DNA from: Dugong dugon
Taxonomy: Eukaryota > Chordata > Mammalia > Sirenia > Dugongidae
NCBI GenBank assembly: GCA_030035585.1
Contig: CM057462.1
Location: forward strand, 144,734,734-144,798,733
DNA: 64,000 nucleotides
Reading direction: 5' to 3'
The stretch's first letter is position 1, and every line of letters begins with the position of its first letter. This document shows, one piece after another, positions 23,395 to 35,721 of the stretch. The notes beneath the pieces were generated by a model. The model was not told where the DNA came from. It made no database searches and saw only the letters and a program-made list of their open reading frames with translations. The position numbers were made by a program, and so were the translations under genes.

Positions 23395-24540
23395 ATGCAA
23401 AATCTAGACATTGTTCTTGCTTCCTTTCCTTTCTACACCATACTCAAATCTATTGGTAAGTATTTTTTTAGACTGTCTTCAAAATACATTCTTAACTTGA
23501 TTACTTCCCTTCACTTTTTCTGTTACCATCTGTTTTAGTCATCTACTGCTGCTATAATAGAAATATCACAAGTGGGTGACTTTAACAAAGAGAAATTTAT
23601 TCTCTCACAGTCTAGGAAGCTAGAAGTCCAAATTTAGGGTGTCAGCTCCAGAGGAAGGCTTTCTGTCTCTGTCAGCTCTGGAGGAAGGTCCTTGTCATCA
23701 ATCTTCCCCTGGTCTAGGAGTTTCTCAGTGCAGGGATCCCAGATCCAAAGGATGTACTATTTTCCTGGCTCTTGTTTCTCAGTTGTATGAGGTCCCCAAG
23801 TCTCTCTGCTTACTTCTTTCTTTTATATCTCAAGGAGATTGACTCAAAACACATCCTAATCTTGTAGATTGAGTTCTGCCTCATTAACATAATTGCTGCT
23901 AATCCCGCCTCATTAACATCATAGAGGTAGGATTTACAACACATAGAAAAATCACATCAGATGACAAAATGGTGGACAGTCACACAATACTGGGAATCAT
24001 GTCCTAGCCAAGTTGATACATATTTTTGGAGGGATACATATCAATCCATGACACCATCCTAGTTCACACAATCATCTATTGCCAGGATTACCATAATTGC
24101 TCATTGATTTTCTTGCTTCCAATTTGGTGTGTATAGACTCTTATTTTCCACACAGCAGCCAGAATGAACTTCTTAAAAGTTTATTATTCACTGTTTTAAA
24201 CCAATTTATGACATCTCAACTGTACTCAGAAAATAAATAAATAAACTTCTTATCATAGCCTAAGAAGTTTTACATAATCTTTCCACTTGATAACTATGTG
24301 ATATATCCTCTTACATTCTTCCTCTTTTTCACTAGACTTTACCCAATTTAGACCCCAAAGTATTCTTCAAAATACCAAATTCAGTGTAGATGTAGAGCCT
24401 ATAGTGTTGCTTGCTCTTCTCTCTGTCTGATAAATATTTCTCCAGAACTCTCATTCCCTCGAATCCTCTCTCTTTTACACATTTATACATCAGTGGTTAT
24501 TCTACCATTCACTGAAAATTTCTTCATCTTCTGAATTTTT
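23395..24540 (+). repeat. L2 LINE fragment split by a MaLR LTR
   Basis: L2 runs at 23395-23530 and resumes at 24054-24540. The resumed part has CACACAGCAGCCAGAATGAA, TTATTATTCACTGTTTTAAA and TCATAGCCTAAGAAGTTTTA, in L2 order. The insertion of the LTR, and then of the full-length L1 at its right edge, shows L2 is the oldest layer here. Confidence 0.75.
23531..24053 (-). mobile_element. MaLR solo LTR fossil
   Basis: Complete solo LTR of about 523 bp in reverse orientation, from TGTTTTAGTCATCTACTGCT to CAATCCATGACA on the plus strand. It is flanked by a perfect 5-bp duplication CCATC at 23526-23530 and 24054-24058, as expected of ERVL/MaLR elements. It resembles the LTRs at 35722, 47434 and 57717. 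No internal region is present. Confidence 0.88.
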
Positions 24541-25840
24541 CTTCTTATTGCACTTCAGGTGAAGGCTTACAGAACAAACAGTTACTCATGAAACAGTAGT
24601 ACACGTGTTGTCTTATGACATTGGTTAACAACCCCAAAACATGTCAAACCTCTAACTTCTCAACCTTTTTTTGTTGGTGAAAATACACATAGACAAAGGC
24701 ACACCATTTCAAAAATTTCTACGTGCACAGTTCAGTGACATTGACTATGCTCTTCCAACTGTGCTACTATTCCAACTTAAGACGAAGGCTTACAGACCAG
24801 AATAGTTTCTCATTTAAAATTTACTACACATGTTGCCCTGTGACAATGATTAACAATCTCACAACACATCAACAATATCTTTACTCAACCTCGGGTTCCC
24901 TATCACCAGCTTCCTTGTCCCTTCTGCCTTCTGGCCCTTGTCACTGGACTACTATATTTCATTAGTCCCACTTCGTTTTACGGGGCTGTCCACTCCCAGG
25001 CTGAATGGTGAACCTTGGAGATAACTTCACCACTAAGTTAAAAGGGTGTCTGGGGGCCGTACCTTTGGGGTTTCTCCAGTCTCCTTTAGGCCAGTAAATC
25101 TGGTCTTTTTTTTCTGAGTTAGAATTATGTTCTATATCCTTCTCCAGCTCTGTCCAGAACCCTCCGTTGTGATCCTGATCAGAGCAGTCAGTGGTGGTAG
25201 CCGGGCACCATCTTGCTGTACTGGACTCAGTCCGGTGGAGGCCTTAGTAGATGTGAACCATTAGTCCTTCAGACTAATCTTTTTCTTGTATCCTGTTCTC
25301 TTCATTCTCCCTTGCTCCCGAAGGGATGAGATCAGTGGCGTATCTTAGATGGCCACTCACAGGCTTTTAAGACCCCAGACACGACTCACCAAGGTAGAAT
25401 GTAGAACATTCTCTTTATAAACTGTGTCATGCCAATTGGGCTAGCTGTTCCCCGAAACCATGGTCCCCACAGCCCTCCGCCCAGCGATTCAATCCCTCAG
25501 GGAGTTTGGAAGTGTCTATGGGGCTTCCATGACCTTTCCTTATACAGGTTGTGCTAGTTTCCCCTGTATTGTGTACTGTCTTACCCTTCACCCAAGATAC
25601 CACTTAACTATTGCCTATTTAGTATTTCCCCCACACCCCTCCCATCCCTGGTAACCAACAAAGATTGTTACATTTTACGTGTGAACTTTTTCATGGGTTT
25701 TTACAATAGAGGTCTCATACAATATTTGTCTTTTTGTGATTGACTTGTTTCACTCAGCATAATGTCCTCCAGTTTCATCCATGTTATGAGATGCTTCACG
25801 GATTCATTGTTGTTCTTTCTCATTGCATAGTACTCCATTG
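24541..25840 (-). repeat. L1 3' UTR with duplicated terminal block
   Basis: This is the 3' UTR of the full-length L1, read leftward. The block GAAGGCTTACAGA, then TCTCAT/ACTCAT, ACACRTGTTG, TTAACAA and ACATCAA/ACATGTCAA, occurs twice. The outer copy (24555-24650) is followed inward by a different L1-like 3' UTR segment (24651-24775, with GTTGGTGAAAATACACATAG). The inner copy then leads into the normal UTR. The outer part could be a 3' transduction of an adjacent L1 end, or a feature of this subfamily. Confidence 0.75.
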
Positions 25841-28800
25841 TGTGTATTTACCATAGTTTGTTTATCCATTTATCTATTGATGGGCATCTAGGTTGTTTCC
25901 ATCATTTTGCTATTGTGAACAATGCTGCCATGAACATAGGTGTGCATATGCCTATTCGAGTGACGACTCTTATTTATCTAGGACATATTCCTAGGAGTGG
26001 GATTGCTGGATCAAATGGTATGTCTATTTCTGGCTTTCTGAGGAAGTTCCATATCATTTTCCAAAATGGTAGTATCATTTTGCTTTCCCACCAGCAGTGT
26101 ATAAGAGTTCTGATCTCCCCGCAACTCCTCCAACATTCATTATTTCCAGTGTTTTTGATTCGTGCCAGTAATGCCGGGGTGAGATGGTATCTCATTGTGG
26201 TTTTAATTTGTATTTCTCTAATGGCTAGTGATCGTGAGCATTTCCTTATGTGTCTGTTGGCCATTTGAATGTCTTCTTTGGTGAAGTGTCTGTTCATTTC
26301 CTTTGCCCATTTTTTAATGGGATTATTTGTCTTTTTGCTGTAAAGGTGTTGGATTCTCTTGTAGATTATGGAGATTAGACCTTTATCTGACTTGTACTGT
26401 CCAAAATGTTTTTCCCAGTCTGTAGGTTCTCTTTTTACTCTTTTGGTGAAGTCTTTTGAAGAGCATAGGTGTTTGATTTTTAGAAGATTCCAGTTATCTA
26501 GCTTATCTATTGGGGTTTGTGCATTGATGGTTATGGTTCGTATGCTGTTAATGCTGTGTATTAAGGCCTGTAGTGTTGGTCCTATTTTTCTTCTATGAAT
26601 TTTATAGTTTTAGGCTTTATATTCAGGTCTTTGATCCATTTTGAAGTAGTTTTTGTATACGGCGTGAGGTATGGGTCCTGTTTCATTTTTTTGCAGATGG
26701 ATATCCAGTTTTGCCAGCAGCATTTGTTAAAAAGACTGTCTTTTTCCCATTTGATGAGCTTCGGGCCCTTGTCGAAGATCAGGTGACTGTAGCTGGATGG
26801 ATTTACATCTGGGTTCTCAATTCTGTTCCATTGGTCAATGTATCTGTCGTTGTACCAGTCCCAGGCTGTTTTGACTACTGTAGCTGTATAGCAGGTTCTG
26901 AAGTCAGGTAGTGTGAGTCCTCCAACTTCATTCTTCTTCTTCAGTAGTGCTTTACTTATTTGGGGCTACTTCCCTTTCCATATAAAGTTCATGATTAGTT
27001 TTTCCATCTCTCTGAAGAATGTTGTTGGCATTTGGATTGGGATTGCATTGTATTTGTAGATTGCTTTGGGTAGAAGTGTCATTTTCACAATGTTGAGTCT
27101 GCCTATCCATGAGCATGGTATGTTTTTCCATTTCTGTAGATCCCTATGGGTTTCATGCAGTAGTGTTTTGTAGTTTTCTTTGTATAGGTCTTTTACATCC
27201 CTGGTCAGATTTATTCCTAAGTATGTTATCTTTTTAGGGGCTATTGACGATGGTATTGTTTTTCTGATTTCCTTTTCATTGTTCTCCTCATTGGTGTATA
27301 GGAATCCAACTGATTTTGGCATGTTTATCTTGTATCCTGCTACTCTGCTGAATGTTTCTATTAGTTCCAGTAGATTTCTCATGGAGTCTTTAGGGTTTTC
27401 TATGTATAGTATCATATCTTCTGCAAACAGGGGCAGTTTAACTTCTTCATTACCAATTTGGATGCCCTTTATTTCGTTTTCTTGCCTTATTGCTCTAGCT
27501 AGAACTTCCAGCACAATGTTAAATAGGATTGGTGATAAAGGGCATCCTTGTTCCCGCTTTCAAAGGGAATGTTTTCAGCCTCTCTCCATTAAGAATGATG
27601 TTGGCCGTTGGTTTTGCATAGATGCCCTTTATTATGCTGAGAAATTTCCCTATTATACCTATTTTATTGAGAGTGTTTATCAGGAATGGGTGTTGGACTT
27701 TATCAAATGCCTTTTCTGGCCCAATTGAGATGATGATGTGATTCTTTTCTTTCCTTTTATTTATATGGTGGATTACATTGATTGATTTTCTAATGTTGAA
27801 CCATCCTTGCATACCTGGTATGAATTCTATTTGGTCGTGGTGTATTATTTGTTTGATATGATGCTGAATTCTATTGGCTAGAATTTTGTTCAGAATTTTT
27901 GCAACTATATTCATGAGAGATATTGGTCTGTAATTTTCTTGTTTTGTGGCTTCTTTGCCTGGTTTTGGTATCAGTGTTATGCTGGCTTCATAGAATGAAT
28001 TCGGAACTGTTGCTTCCTCTTCTATGCTCTAAAATTGCTTGAGTAGTACTGGTACAAGCTCTTCTGTAAATGTTTTGTAGAATTCTCCAGTGAAGCCATC
28101 TGGCCAGGGCTTTTTTTGGTTGGGAGTTTTTTTATTACCTTTTCAATCTCTTCTCTTGTTATGGGTCTGTTCAGATTTTCAACATCACTTTCTTGTAGTT
28201 TGGGTAGGCTGTGTGTTTCTAGAAATTTATCCATTTCCTCTAGGTTTTCAAATTGGTTGGAGTATAGTTTTTCATAATATTCTGTTATAATCCTTTTTAT
28301 TTCAGTTGAGTCTTTTGTAATGTCCCCCATTTCATTTCTTATTTGGGGTATTTGTGTTCTCTCCTGTTTTTCTTTTGTCAGTCTGGCCAGTGGTTTGTCA
28401 ATTTTGTTGATTTTTTCAAAGAACCAACTTTTGGTTTTGTTGATTTTTTCTGTTGTTTTTTTATTCTCTATTTCATGTATTTCTGCTCTGATCTTTACTA
28501 TTTCCTTTCTTCCGGTGGTTGTGGGCTTTTATTGTTGTGCTCTTTCTATTTGTTTGAGTTCTGTAGTTAATGTTTTGATTTTGTCCCTTTCTTCTTTTTT
28601 GATATGTGCATCTATTGCTATAAATTGTCCTCTGAGGACTGCCTTTGCTGTGTCCCAAAGGTTTTGATATGAGGTGTTTTCATTCTCATATGATTCTAGG
28701 AATTTTTTGATTCCATCTCTGATTTCTTCTATTACCCATTGATGTGTAAGCAGGGTATTATTCAGTTTCCATGTGGTTGATTATTTTTTTCCTTGCTCTT

Positions 28801-29518
28801 TCTATTGTTAATTTCTACCTTGATGGCATTGTGGCCAGAGAAGATACTTTGAATTATCTCAGCATTTTGGTTCCTGTTAAGGATTGCTCTGTGGCCTAAG
28901 ATGTGGTCTACTCTGGAGAAATTTTCATGTGCATTGGAAAAGAATGTGTAATTTGCAGCTGTTGGATGGAGTGTTCTATAAATGTATATGAGGTCAAGTT
29001 GGCTGATGTGCCCTTTAGGTCTTCTGTATCTTTGCTGAGTTTCTTCTTAGTTGTTCTGTCCTTTACTGAGAGTGGTGTGTTGAAGTTTCCTACTATTATT
29101 GTAGAACTGTCAATTTCTCTTTTCAGTGTTGTTAAATTTTGTTTTATGTATTTTGGAGCCTTGTCATTGTGTGCGTAGATGTTTATTATGATTATGTCTT
29201 CATGATGGATCATCCCCTTAATCATTACATAGTTTCCTTCTTTGTCTTTTATGGTAGATTTTGTTTTAAAGTCTATTTTATCTGAGATTAGAATCGCCAC
29301 TCCTGCTCTTTTTGGTAGTTGTTAGCTTGATATATTTTTTTCCAACCTTTGACTTTTAATAAATTCACATCTTTGTTTCTAAGGTGTGTCTCTTGTAGAC
29401 AGCATATTGATGGATTCTGTTTTCTTATCCATTCTGTCACTCTCTGTCTCTTTATGGGTGCATTGAGTCCATTTACATTCAGTGTAATTATTGATAGATG
29501 TGAGTTTGTTGCTGTCAT
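25840..29518 (-). pseudogene. L1 ORF2 (endonuclease and reverse transcriptase), broken
   Basis: ORF2p nicks target DNA and reverse-transcribes L1 RNA. The start is MTATNSHLSIITLNVNGLNA at 29518, followed by the endonuclease motif CCLQETHL. Later endonuclease sequence lies at 29300-28908. The RT region lies at 28330-26966 in several frames. It has [20 protein letters not shown], where active relatives read ISIDAEKAFDK. The catalytic box near 27420 reads FAED where FADD is expected. The C-terminal region with the LLGICPR end lies at 26297-25974. Full length would be about 1,200 codons. Multiple frame changes and stops, and the altered catalytic box, make it dead. Confidence 0.93.
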
Positions 29519-29964
29519 TTTGCAGTGCTTTTTTCTGTGGTGCTATAGTTTTCTTTGTTCTTCTTACTGTCTTGTGCTGAGTCACTTTTGTTTGTGGATT
29601 TTTTTTTCATTTCTTTTGTTGTAGGTTTTGTTTTTGCTGAGACTGTATTTTTTTCCTCTTTCTTTTTAATGAGTATGTTTTTTAACTTCCTTTGTGGTTA
29701 ACATGAATTTTACCCTTATCTTGCTAAGTTTGAATCAGTCTACCATTACTTGGTATTGCCTTGCCTTCCTCTTCTTTAGAAGGGTCTATACCTATGCTGT
29801 TTATTCCCTCTTTTATTGTTTTGATGTTGTTGTCATTTACTGATTAACTGTTCTGATTCCCTGCTGTATTTCTTTTGGTTTTGGATAGTCATCAAGAGTT
29901 CTTTTCCTGGACTGGTATCTGGCTGTTGCATCCTAGATTCTGTCTGTGAGCTGAAGTTGTTTGT

Positions 29965-31107
29965 CCTCAAATCAAAGAACTCCCTTTAATAATTCTTGTA
30001 AGTTTGGTTTGACTTTTACATATTCCCTTAATTTCTGTTTATCTGGAAATGACCTAATTTCACCATCAAATTTGAACGAGAGTTTTGCAGGATTTATTAT
30101 TCTTGGCTGGCAATTTTTTTCTTTCAATTTTATGTATGTCATCCCATTGCCTTCTTGCCTGCATGGTTTCTGCCGAATAATCTGAGCTTAGTCTTATTGT
30201 TTCTCCTCTGTATGTGACTTCTTTTTTTTCAGGAGCTGCTCTCAGATTCTTTGCTTGTCTTTGCTTTTGGCGAGTGTGATTATGATATGCCTTGGTGTGT
30301 TTCTTTTGGGGTCTCTTCTATATGGGGTTTGTTGAGCTTCTTGGATGGCCTGCTTTTCATCTTCCATCATACTGGGAAATTTTTCTATCAGCATTTCTTC
30401 AATGATCCTCTCTGTGTTTTCTGTTTTCTCCCCCTGTTCTGGAATTCCAATCACTCAAAAAGTTTTGCTTTTGATTGTATCTCACATAACTGTCAGGGTC
30501 TCTTCATTTTTTTTTTTTTGTTCTTCTTTCTGAGATTTCCTCAAACAGAGTTGTATCCAAGTGTTTGTCTTCAATTCCACTGATCCTGTCTTCCACCATT
30601 TCAAATCTGCTTCTCAGCCCTTTTATGACACTGTCCATTTCTGAAAGCTTGTTGTTTATCTTTTGGATATCTAATTGTTGTCTTTGTATAATTTATAGTT
30701 GTGAGTTTATTTTGGCATGTTGTTCCTGCAGTATTTTTCTGAATTCTTCTAATTTTTTGTCTGTATTTTCCATGAATTTGTCTATTTTTTCCACGTTTGT
30801 CAGCTTTTTGCTTCAGCTCTTGGAGAATTCTGAGTATTAGTGATTTGTATCCCCTATCAGGTAGTTCTAGTGCCTTTTCTGCCACTGGAGAGTCATCTGG
30901 TGTTTTATTTTGGGTGCCTTCTGGAACCATCCTGTCCTGTTTTTGTAAATGCTTTGATATTGTCTGCTGTCTTTGGGGCACTGAGTTGTTATTTTTCTCA
31001 TTTAGTGACTGTAGATTTGTTTGTTTCGTCCTTTTTTTTTTAAAAAATTTGACTATGTCTGAGCAGGCGGACTGTGTGTTCTTTGTTGTTTGCTTGTCTG
31101 TGGGCAC
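29965..31107 (-). pseudogene. L1 ORF1 (RNA-binding protein), broken
   Basis: ORF1p coats L1 RNA as a trimer. The chosen start is the Met at 31107 (MPTDKQTTKNTQSACSDIVK), just after the 5' UTR. The first 168 codons are open to 30601 and are Lys/Gln-rich, consistent with the coiled-coil half. The RNA-recognition/C-terminal part appears at 30454-30242 with ERIIEEMLIEKFPSMMEDEK and RDPKRNTPRHIIITLAKSKD, a typical L1 ORF1 signature. Weaker C-terminal remains extend to about 29965. The halves lie in different frames. Expected length is about 380 codons, slightly longer than human ORF1p. Confidence 0.9.
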
Positions 31108-31668
31108 AATACTTTTCTCCTTCTTCTCTAAATGGCAGAGTCAGTCACTCAGACATGGTATGGCAGGGCAGGTCTAGCTGAAAAGGAGTTACTGGGATGG
31201 GTTGTTTGTGGCACTTACTACAGCCGTCAGGGCTGGTCGGTAATCAGTGCAGGGCAGGTTCCAGTAGGCCGTGCCTGTCCTGCTTGGTGGTGTGATTTTA
31301 AGCGCATGGTGTAGGTAGGCAAGATGTAGCAGGGAGATGTTATGTGTGGAGCAGTTGTTTTCTCTCCCGCTGGAAGCTCCATGAAGCCGCTTTTTCATAA
31401 CCCCTGTTTGCTGGTCTCCGATAGGAATCCAAGATGGCAGATCCACACTGCGTTAGCTGGTAGGGGACCTCTGCATGAATCTCTCCTCGCTCTCCATTCT
31501 CTGTCAGTTCTCTCACTCCATTTGGTGCTTGGCTGAGTTCTTTATCTCTTCATTTGATGTTTTAGAGTTTCAGGATTGTTGTTTTCTCTGTTCGGCTTAG
31601 TTTTTTGGATCTTTGCTGTGGAGGGACAGTGTGGTGCTTCTGCCTAGAGCACCATTTTGCTGGAAGTT
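31108..31668 (-). promoter_or_regulatory. L1 5' UTR
   Basis: This is the ~560-bp GC-richer 5' UTR of the L1, where the internal RNA polymerase II promoter of L1 elements lies. On the element's strand it begins CTTCCAGCAAAATGGTGCTC, directly next to the target-site duplication. No individual promoter element can be assigned by eye. Confidence 0.75.
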
Positions 31669-31689
31669 TTCTGAATTTTTTTATTGATT

Positions 31690-31760
31690 TTATCAGGGCC
31701 TCAGTTTTCTCATCTCTAAAACTGAATACAGTATGTCTACTTTAAAATGGTGCTTGGATG
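31690..31760 (+). repeat. MIR fragment
   Basis: GGGCCTCAGTTTTCTCATCT, then CTAAAACTGAATACAGTATG, matches the MIR core. Confidence 0.6.
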
Positions 31761-31874
31761 CAGTAATATTGAAAAAAAAATTTCAGGACCTTTCTGAATA
31801 CATGACAATGTTCATCATCATTGTCATCATCAATAGCACACGTACAGATAAGAATATTATTTATTTATGTGTGT

Positions 31875-32015
31875 ACTTGTCTCTGTCCAACAGTAGACCA
31901 AATTCTTATGAGGGCAAGGACTTTCTGTTACTCACCTAGTATCACCACAGCCAGGTATAACATCAGTTAGGTGGTAAGGAGTCAATAAATATTTGTTGAA
32001 TGAATGATTTGTGTA
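31875..32015 (+). repeat. L2 3' end fragment
   Basis: TTCTTATGAGGGCAAGGACT, then TCACCTAGTATCACCACAGC and GGAGTCAATAAATATTTGTT, is the typical L2 terminus. The 68-codon frame nearby is not a gene. Confidence 0.7.
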
Positions 32016-32440
32016 AGATTTGTAGGAAAAACCTTTCTTCTTATGTTACTGCTTTTAGTTTTCAAAGGATGGGAGTTTTCTCAGATTACCTTAGGTGGTT
32101 TTGTTTAAGAGAACACAGTGAAGTTAGGGAGAGAGAAAACCATTTCTGCATCAAAAGGGCAAGATATCAAAGAGCCATGGAAGATCATTTATCACCATTC
32201 AGAACATAAATGTAGCTCTAGTGGCCCATAAGCAACTTTAATGACCCAGACAGTAGACACGGCAAGCCGGTAATTTTGTTGTTGCCTTTGAATCGGACTT
32301 CTATTGCTTTTTGATCTAGTGACTTGCAACACTCAGGAGTCTTTCTTCCACTGTCTGCAATTATTTCTACTTTTAGCACTTCTTAACTACTTTTCTGCTT
32401 CCACTGCATTATCTATTTAACCTTGCATTTATTCTCTCTT
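32016..32440. other. Unassigned sequence
   Basis: No gene seen. A 69-codon frame at 32000-32209 has no family signature. Confidence 0.4.
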
Positions 32441-32873
32441 TTATGGGTTGAATTCTGGCATCCAAAAATGTATGTTAAAGTCCTAATTCCAGTGCCCATG
32501 AATGTGACCTTATTTGGATCTAGGGTCTTTGCAGCTGTAATGAATTAAGATTACATGAGATCATACTGGAGAAGGCTGGACTGTAATCGAGTATGACTGG
32601 TATTCTTACTGAAAGGAAAAGAGACTTAGACAGTTGCAGAGTGAAAATGCCGATGCAGGGTTATGTGGCCACAAACCAAGCAACATCTGGGAGCACAGGA
32701 AGTTAGAAGAGGGAAGGAAGGATTCCTACTCTGGAGCTTTCAGAGAGAGTATGGCCCTGCTGACACCTTGATTTTTAAATTCTAGCATGCAGAACTTTCA
32801 GAGAATACATGTGAGTTGTTTCAAGCCACCCAGTTTGTGGTACTTTGTTATGGCAGATCTAGGAAACTGAAAC
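32441..32873 (+). mobile_element. MLT1 solo LTR fossil (MaLR)
   Basis: An old MaLR LTR in sense orientation, with TATGGGTTGAATTCTGGCAT, AATGTGACCTTATTTGGATC, GACACCTTGATTTTTAAATT and AAGCCACCCAGTTTGTGGTA in MLT1 order. It stands alone without an internal region. It is more diverged than the other MaLR LTRs here and is probably early eutherian in age. Confidence 0.85.
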
Positions 32874-33097
32874 GCTCTCCGAAAGAGATAAATTGATTGG
32901 ATTGAAGAATGAATCTCTGTAGTAGATGATGAAGTCCTTGGATACTCATCTGCTTGATACTCACCATACTTATTTTTTGCTAATAGAAACTCTAGTTTTT
33001 TTGGCAGCAGTCATCAGCTCCAGTGATTACCAGTGATTTCATTAGGTCAGTCATGCATGTCCAATTCCCCTTGAAATTTACCATCAATGAGAAATTA

Positions 33098-33306
33098 ACC
33101 CAAACCCAAAAACCCACTGCTGTCAGTCGATTCTGATTCATAGCAACCCTATAGGACAGAGTAGAACTTCCCCACAGAGTTTCCAAGGCTGTAAATCTTT
33201 ATGGAAGTAGACTGCCATATCTTTCTCCCTCAGAGAGGCTGGTGGGTTCGAATTGCTGACATTTTTCAGCAGTCAAGTGCTTTAAGCACCATGTCACCAG
33301 GGCTCC
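33098..33306 (-). repeat. AfroSINE, long form
   Basis: Antisense copy flanked by a 12-bp duplication, AATGAGAAATTA at 33086-33097 and AATGAGAAACTA at 33307-33318, with one mismatch. Confidence 0.96.
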
Positions 33307-33318
33307 AATGAGAAACTA

Positions 33319-35464
33319 GGAAGAGCTTATTGGGGAGCTTCTGAGAAATGTTTTGTTTCCAAATGTAAAGTGAGAGTGTCATGTGGAGAAAACGTATTTC
33401 TCCTAATCCCTTGCTTCCTACATTTCATGCTGTCTAGGGACCACATAATGCATGAAACTGGGACAGCCACTTTGAGACTATGAGGTTTCAAGCTGAGAAT
33501 CTAAAGACAACATGCTGAGGAAGGTGAGGTGATGGACATAGTTGTGTCCTCAGTGTCATTCCTGAGCAACTGTTCTCATCCTGGAATCACCCACATCCAG
33601 ACAACAGATTAAATAAACAGTAAATTTCTTTGGAATTCAAGCCACTTTTTGCAACATTTTTTGTTACTTCTAGCTGAAAAAATCTTGATACATCACCCAG
33701 TAACCCTAAGAGACTGACTTCTCTAGATAGGACACTGAAAATCATCACTGAATGCCTTTAATTTGGGGGGGGTGTTTGGTTTAGCATGTTGTGACCATGA
33801 CAATGGAGTCACAAGATTCAAAGCAGGGTCAGTAAAGTATAAAAGATTGTATCCTCTATAGTGTCACTATGAGTCAGAATCGACTTAACAGCAGTGAGTT
33901 TTTTCTCAGAAGGTGGTTGTAGGAAGAGCAGGGACTGAGAGGTATTCCAACTAACTTCTAAGGCATTTTGACACCTCATAGTTAAAAGGTTGAAGAACCA
34001 ACTCAATATAAGCCGTAGGACTGAATGCTAAATATGCACAAATGTCTTAGACACTCCTGACTAAATCTTTGTCTTGTGTTTTCTTACTTCTTAGATGCTC
34101 TTACCCAACTTTGATATAAGCTCTCAGTATTAGATGTCTACTTGGAACTTTTGTCTTACAAAACAAAGGTAGAATTTAGAAAGGCAGGATTTAGGAGATA
34201 CAGATTATTTGACACAAAAGAAAGCTGTGTTTTCGCCTCCAAGATGGGAATGCAAATATTGGAATCTAAAGCATGGTGATTGACAGTGTGTGCATACATT
34301 TATAAGTATATATTTTCACACTCCCACATCACCAATCTATGGCCAATCATTTGTCCTACATCGAAATACACAAGTAGTTTGTTAAAGAACTCCAGAATAA
34401 ATGACACGTAAAAAAGGCCAATAATTAGTCTATTTTACTCTTGGATATTTTAAATTGACTTAGTGTTTATGTTCCCTAATTCATTCAAAATTAATTAATT
34501 TTTACCTCACTTTTTCATAATTATACACAAAGCAGTCATTTCTAGCAAGTCTGATTAGTCAATCAGATAATAACCCCTTCATAACATATATTCTGCCTGT
34601 GTCAGAATCAAGTGTTTCAGTATTTTTATGAAAAGAAAAGAACACCCTCAGCTATACGGAATTATTAGTATTTCCAACAATTGTATTTTAAAGTTGTCAG
34701 AAAGTCACATCAAATTACTAGTCACAGTCAGTCATGAAGCCAAGTTATAATGTGGTCTATCACATTTCAAACCCTTCATTTTGTCATTCTTAGAAGTAGT
34801 CTTCCTCCCCCAAAGAGGGGGGTTGATCACTGAAAATGACATGAATAGCAGATCATGCTGATAGAGGGAACCCGTCACCTCATTCCTTGTGGTACTGCAG
34901 GCTGGTGAGGGCTTGCTGAAAGATCCATGGTGACAGGGGAAGATGCCACATACCCACAATTTCTATACGTTTTAAATAAATAGTTGAAAGTATTGTCTTA
35001 AAGCTGCCATTAATGTATATTAAATGCTTGGAAGGAAGTATCATGTAGATTTATACTATGTATGATAATTTATTAACACATCGCTATGAGTTGGAATTGA
35101 CTCCACAGCAATGGGTTTGGTTTCTGGTTTGGTATAAAGCTTTAGAAAATTGACTGATTCTAAGTCATCTCTGGTTAAGAATAATATTAAAAATTATATA
35201 GGAAAAGTATATTCATCTTCCTCTCATCAATAATTCCCTTCTTTGTGCCTCCAGATTATTGCATCTAGAACAGCTTAACAAATTATTGTTATCATTGTTC
35301 TTAATTCTATCACACATATTTCAGCCTTGTTGGACTTCAAATCCATTAAGGGATTTACCCCGATGTAACTATAACGTGAGAGATACATAAAAAGTCTGTT
35401 GATTGAATCCATCTTACCTGTTAATACAAATAATAGAAATAAATACATCTTAAATTATGTTTTT
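33319..35464. other. Mostly unassigned; two AfroSINE tail stubs
   Basis: No gene seen. Positions 33858-33905 (GTCACTATGAGTCAGAATCG, then ACTTAACAGC) and 35079-35131 (ATCGCTATGAGTTGGAATTG) are isolated plus-strand AfroSINE 3' ends of about 50 bp, as left by severe 5' truncation. The rest, including the frames at 33818-34006 and 34732-34959, has no assignment. Confidence 0.55.
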
Positions 35465-35700
35465 GAATTTTTTAATTATAATATGCATACAGAAAAGTGA
35501 AAATATAAATATACAGCTCAATGAAATTTTATACATCATTAAGCTCATTGAATAATCACACAGATTGAGATACAGCAGGTTTCCTTCACCACACAAGGCT
35601 TCCTCCTATCAATGGATTCCCAGTTAGTATGGCTCCAGAGGTAACCATTAATCTAACTTCTATCCACATCGATCAAGTGCCATAAGAGTGTTGGTTGGCC
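35465..35700 (-). repeat. Old L1 3' UTR fragment
   Basis: Antisense L1 3' end with GCATACAGAAAAGTGAAAAT, TACAGCTCAATGAAATTTTA, TGAGATACAGCAGG and CTCCAGAGGTAACCATTAAT. It belongs to the same broad type as 40476-40680. Confidence 0.6.
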
Positions 35701-35721
35701 ACCAGTTTTTATGTTACGCCA

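Larger units (their letters stand above)
24541..31668 (-). mobile_element. Full-length L1 LINE, inactive
   Basis: A 7.1-kb antisense L1 with every part: 5' UTR (31108-31668), ORF1 (about 29965-31107), spacer, ORF2 (about 25840-29518) and 3' UTR (24541-25840). It is bounded by a 12-bp duplication TTCTGAATTTTT at 24529-24540 and 31669-31680. The 3' UTR contains a duplicated block of about 95 bp (24555-24650 and 24776-24873). Both ORFs are broken. The 5' end is complete, so it was inserted at full length, and it looks younger than the L2 and MIR around it. Confidence 0.93.

Noticed and set aside
25840-26268. 142-codon plus-strand frame in the L1
   Set aside because: It is antisense to the L1 ORF2 C-terminus.
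27180-27728. 182-codon plus-strand frame in the L1
   Set aside because: It is the antisense shadow of L1 ORF2, whose motifs are on the minus strand.
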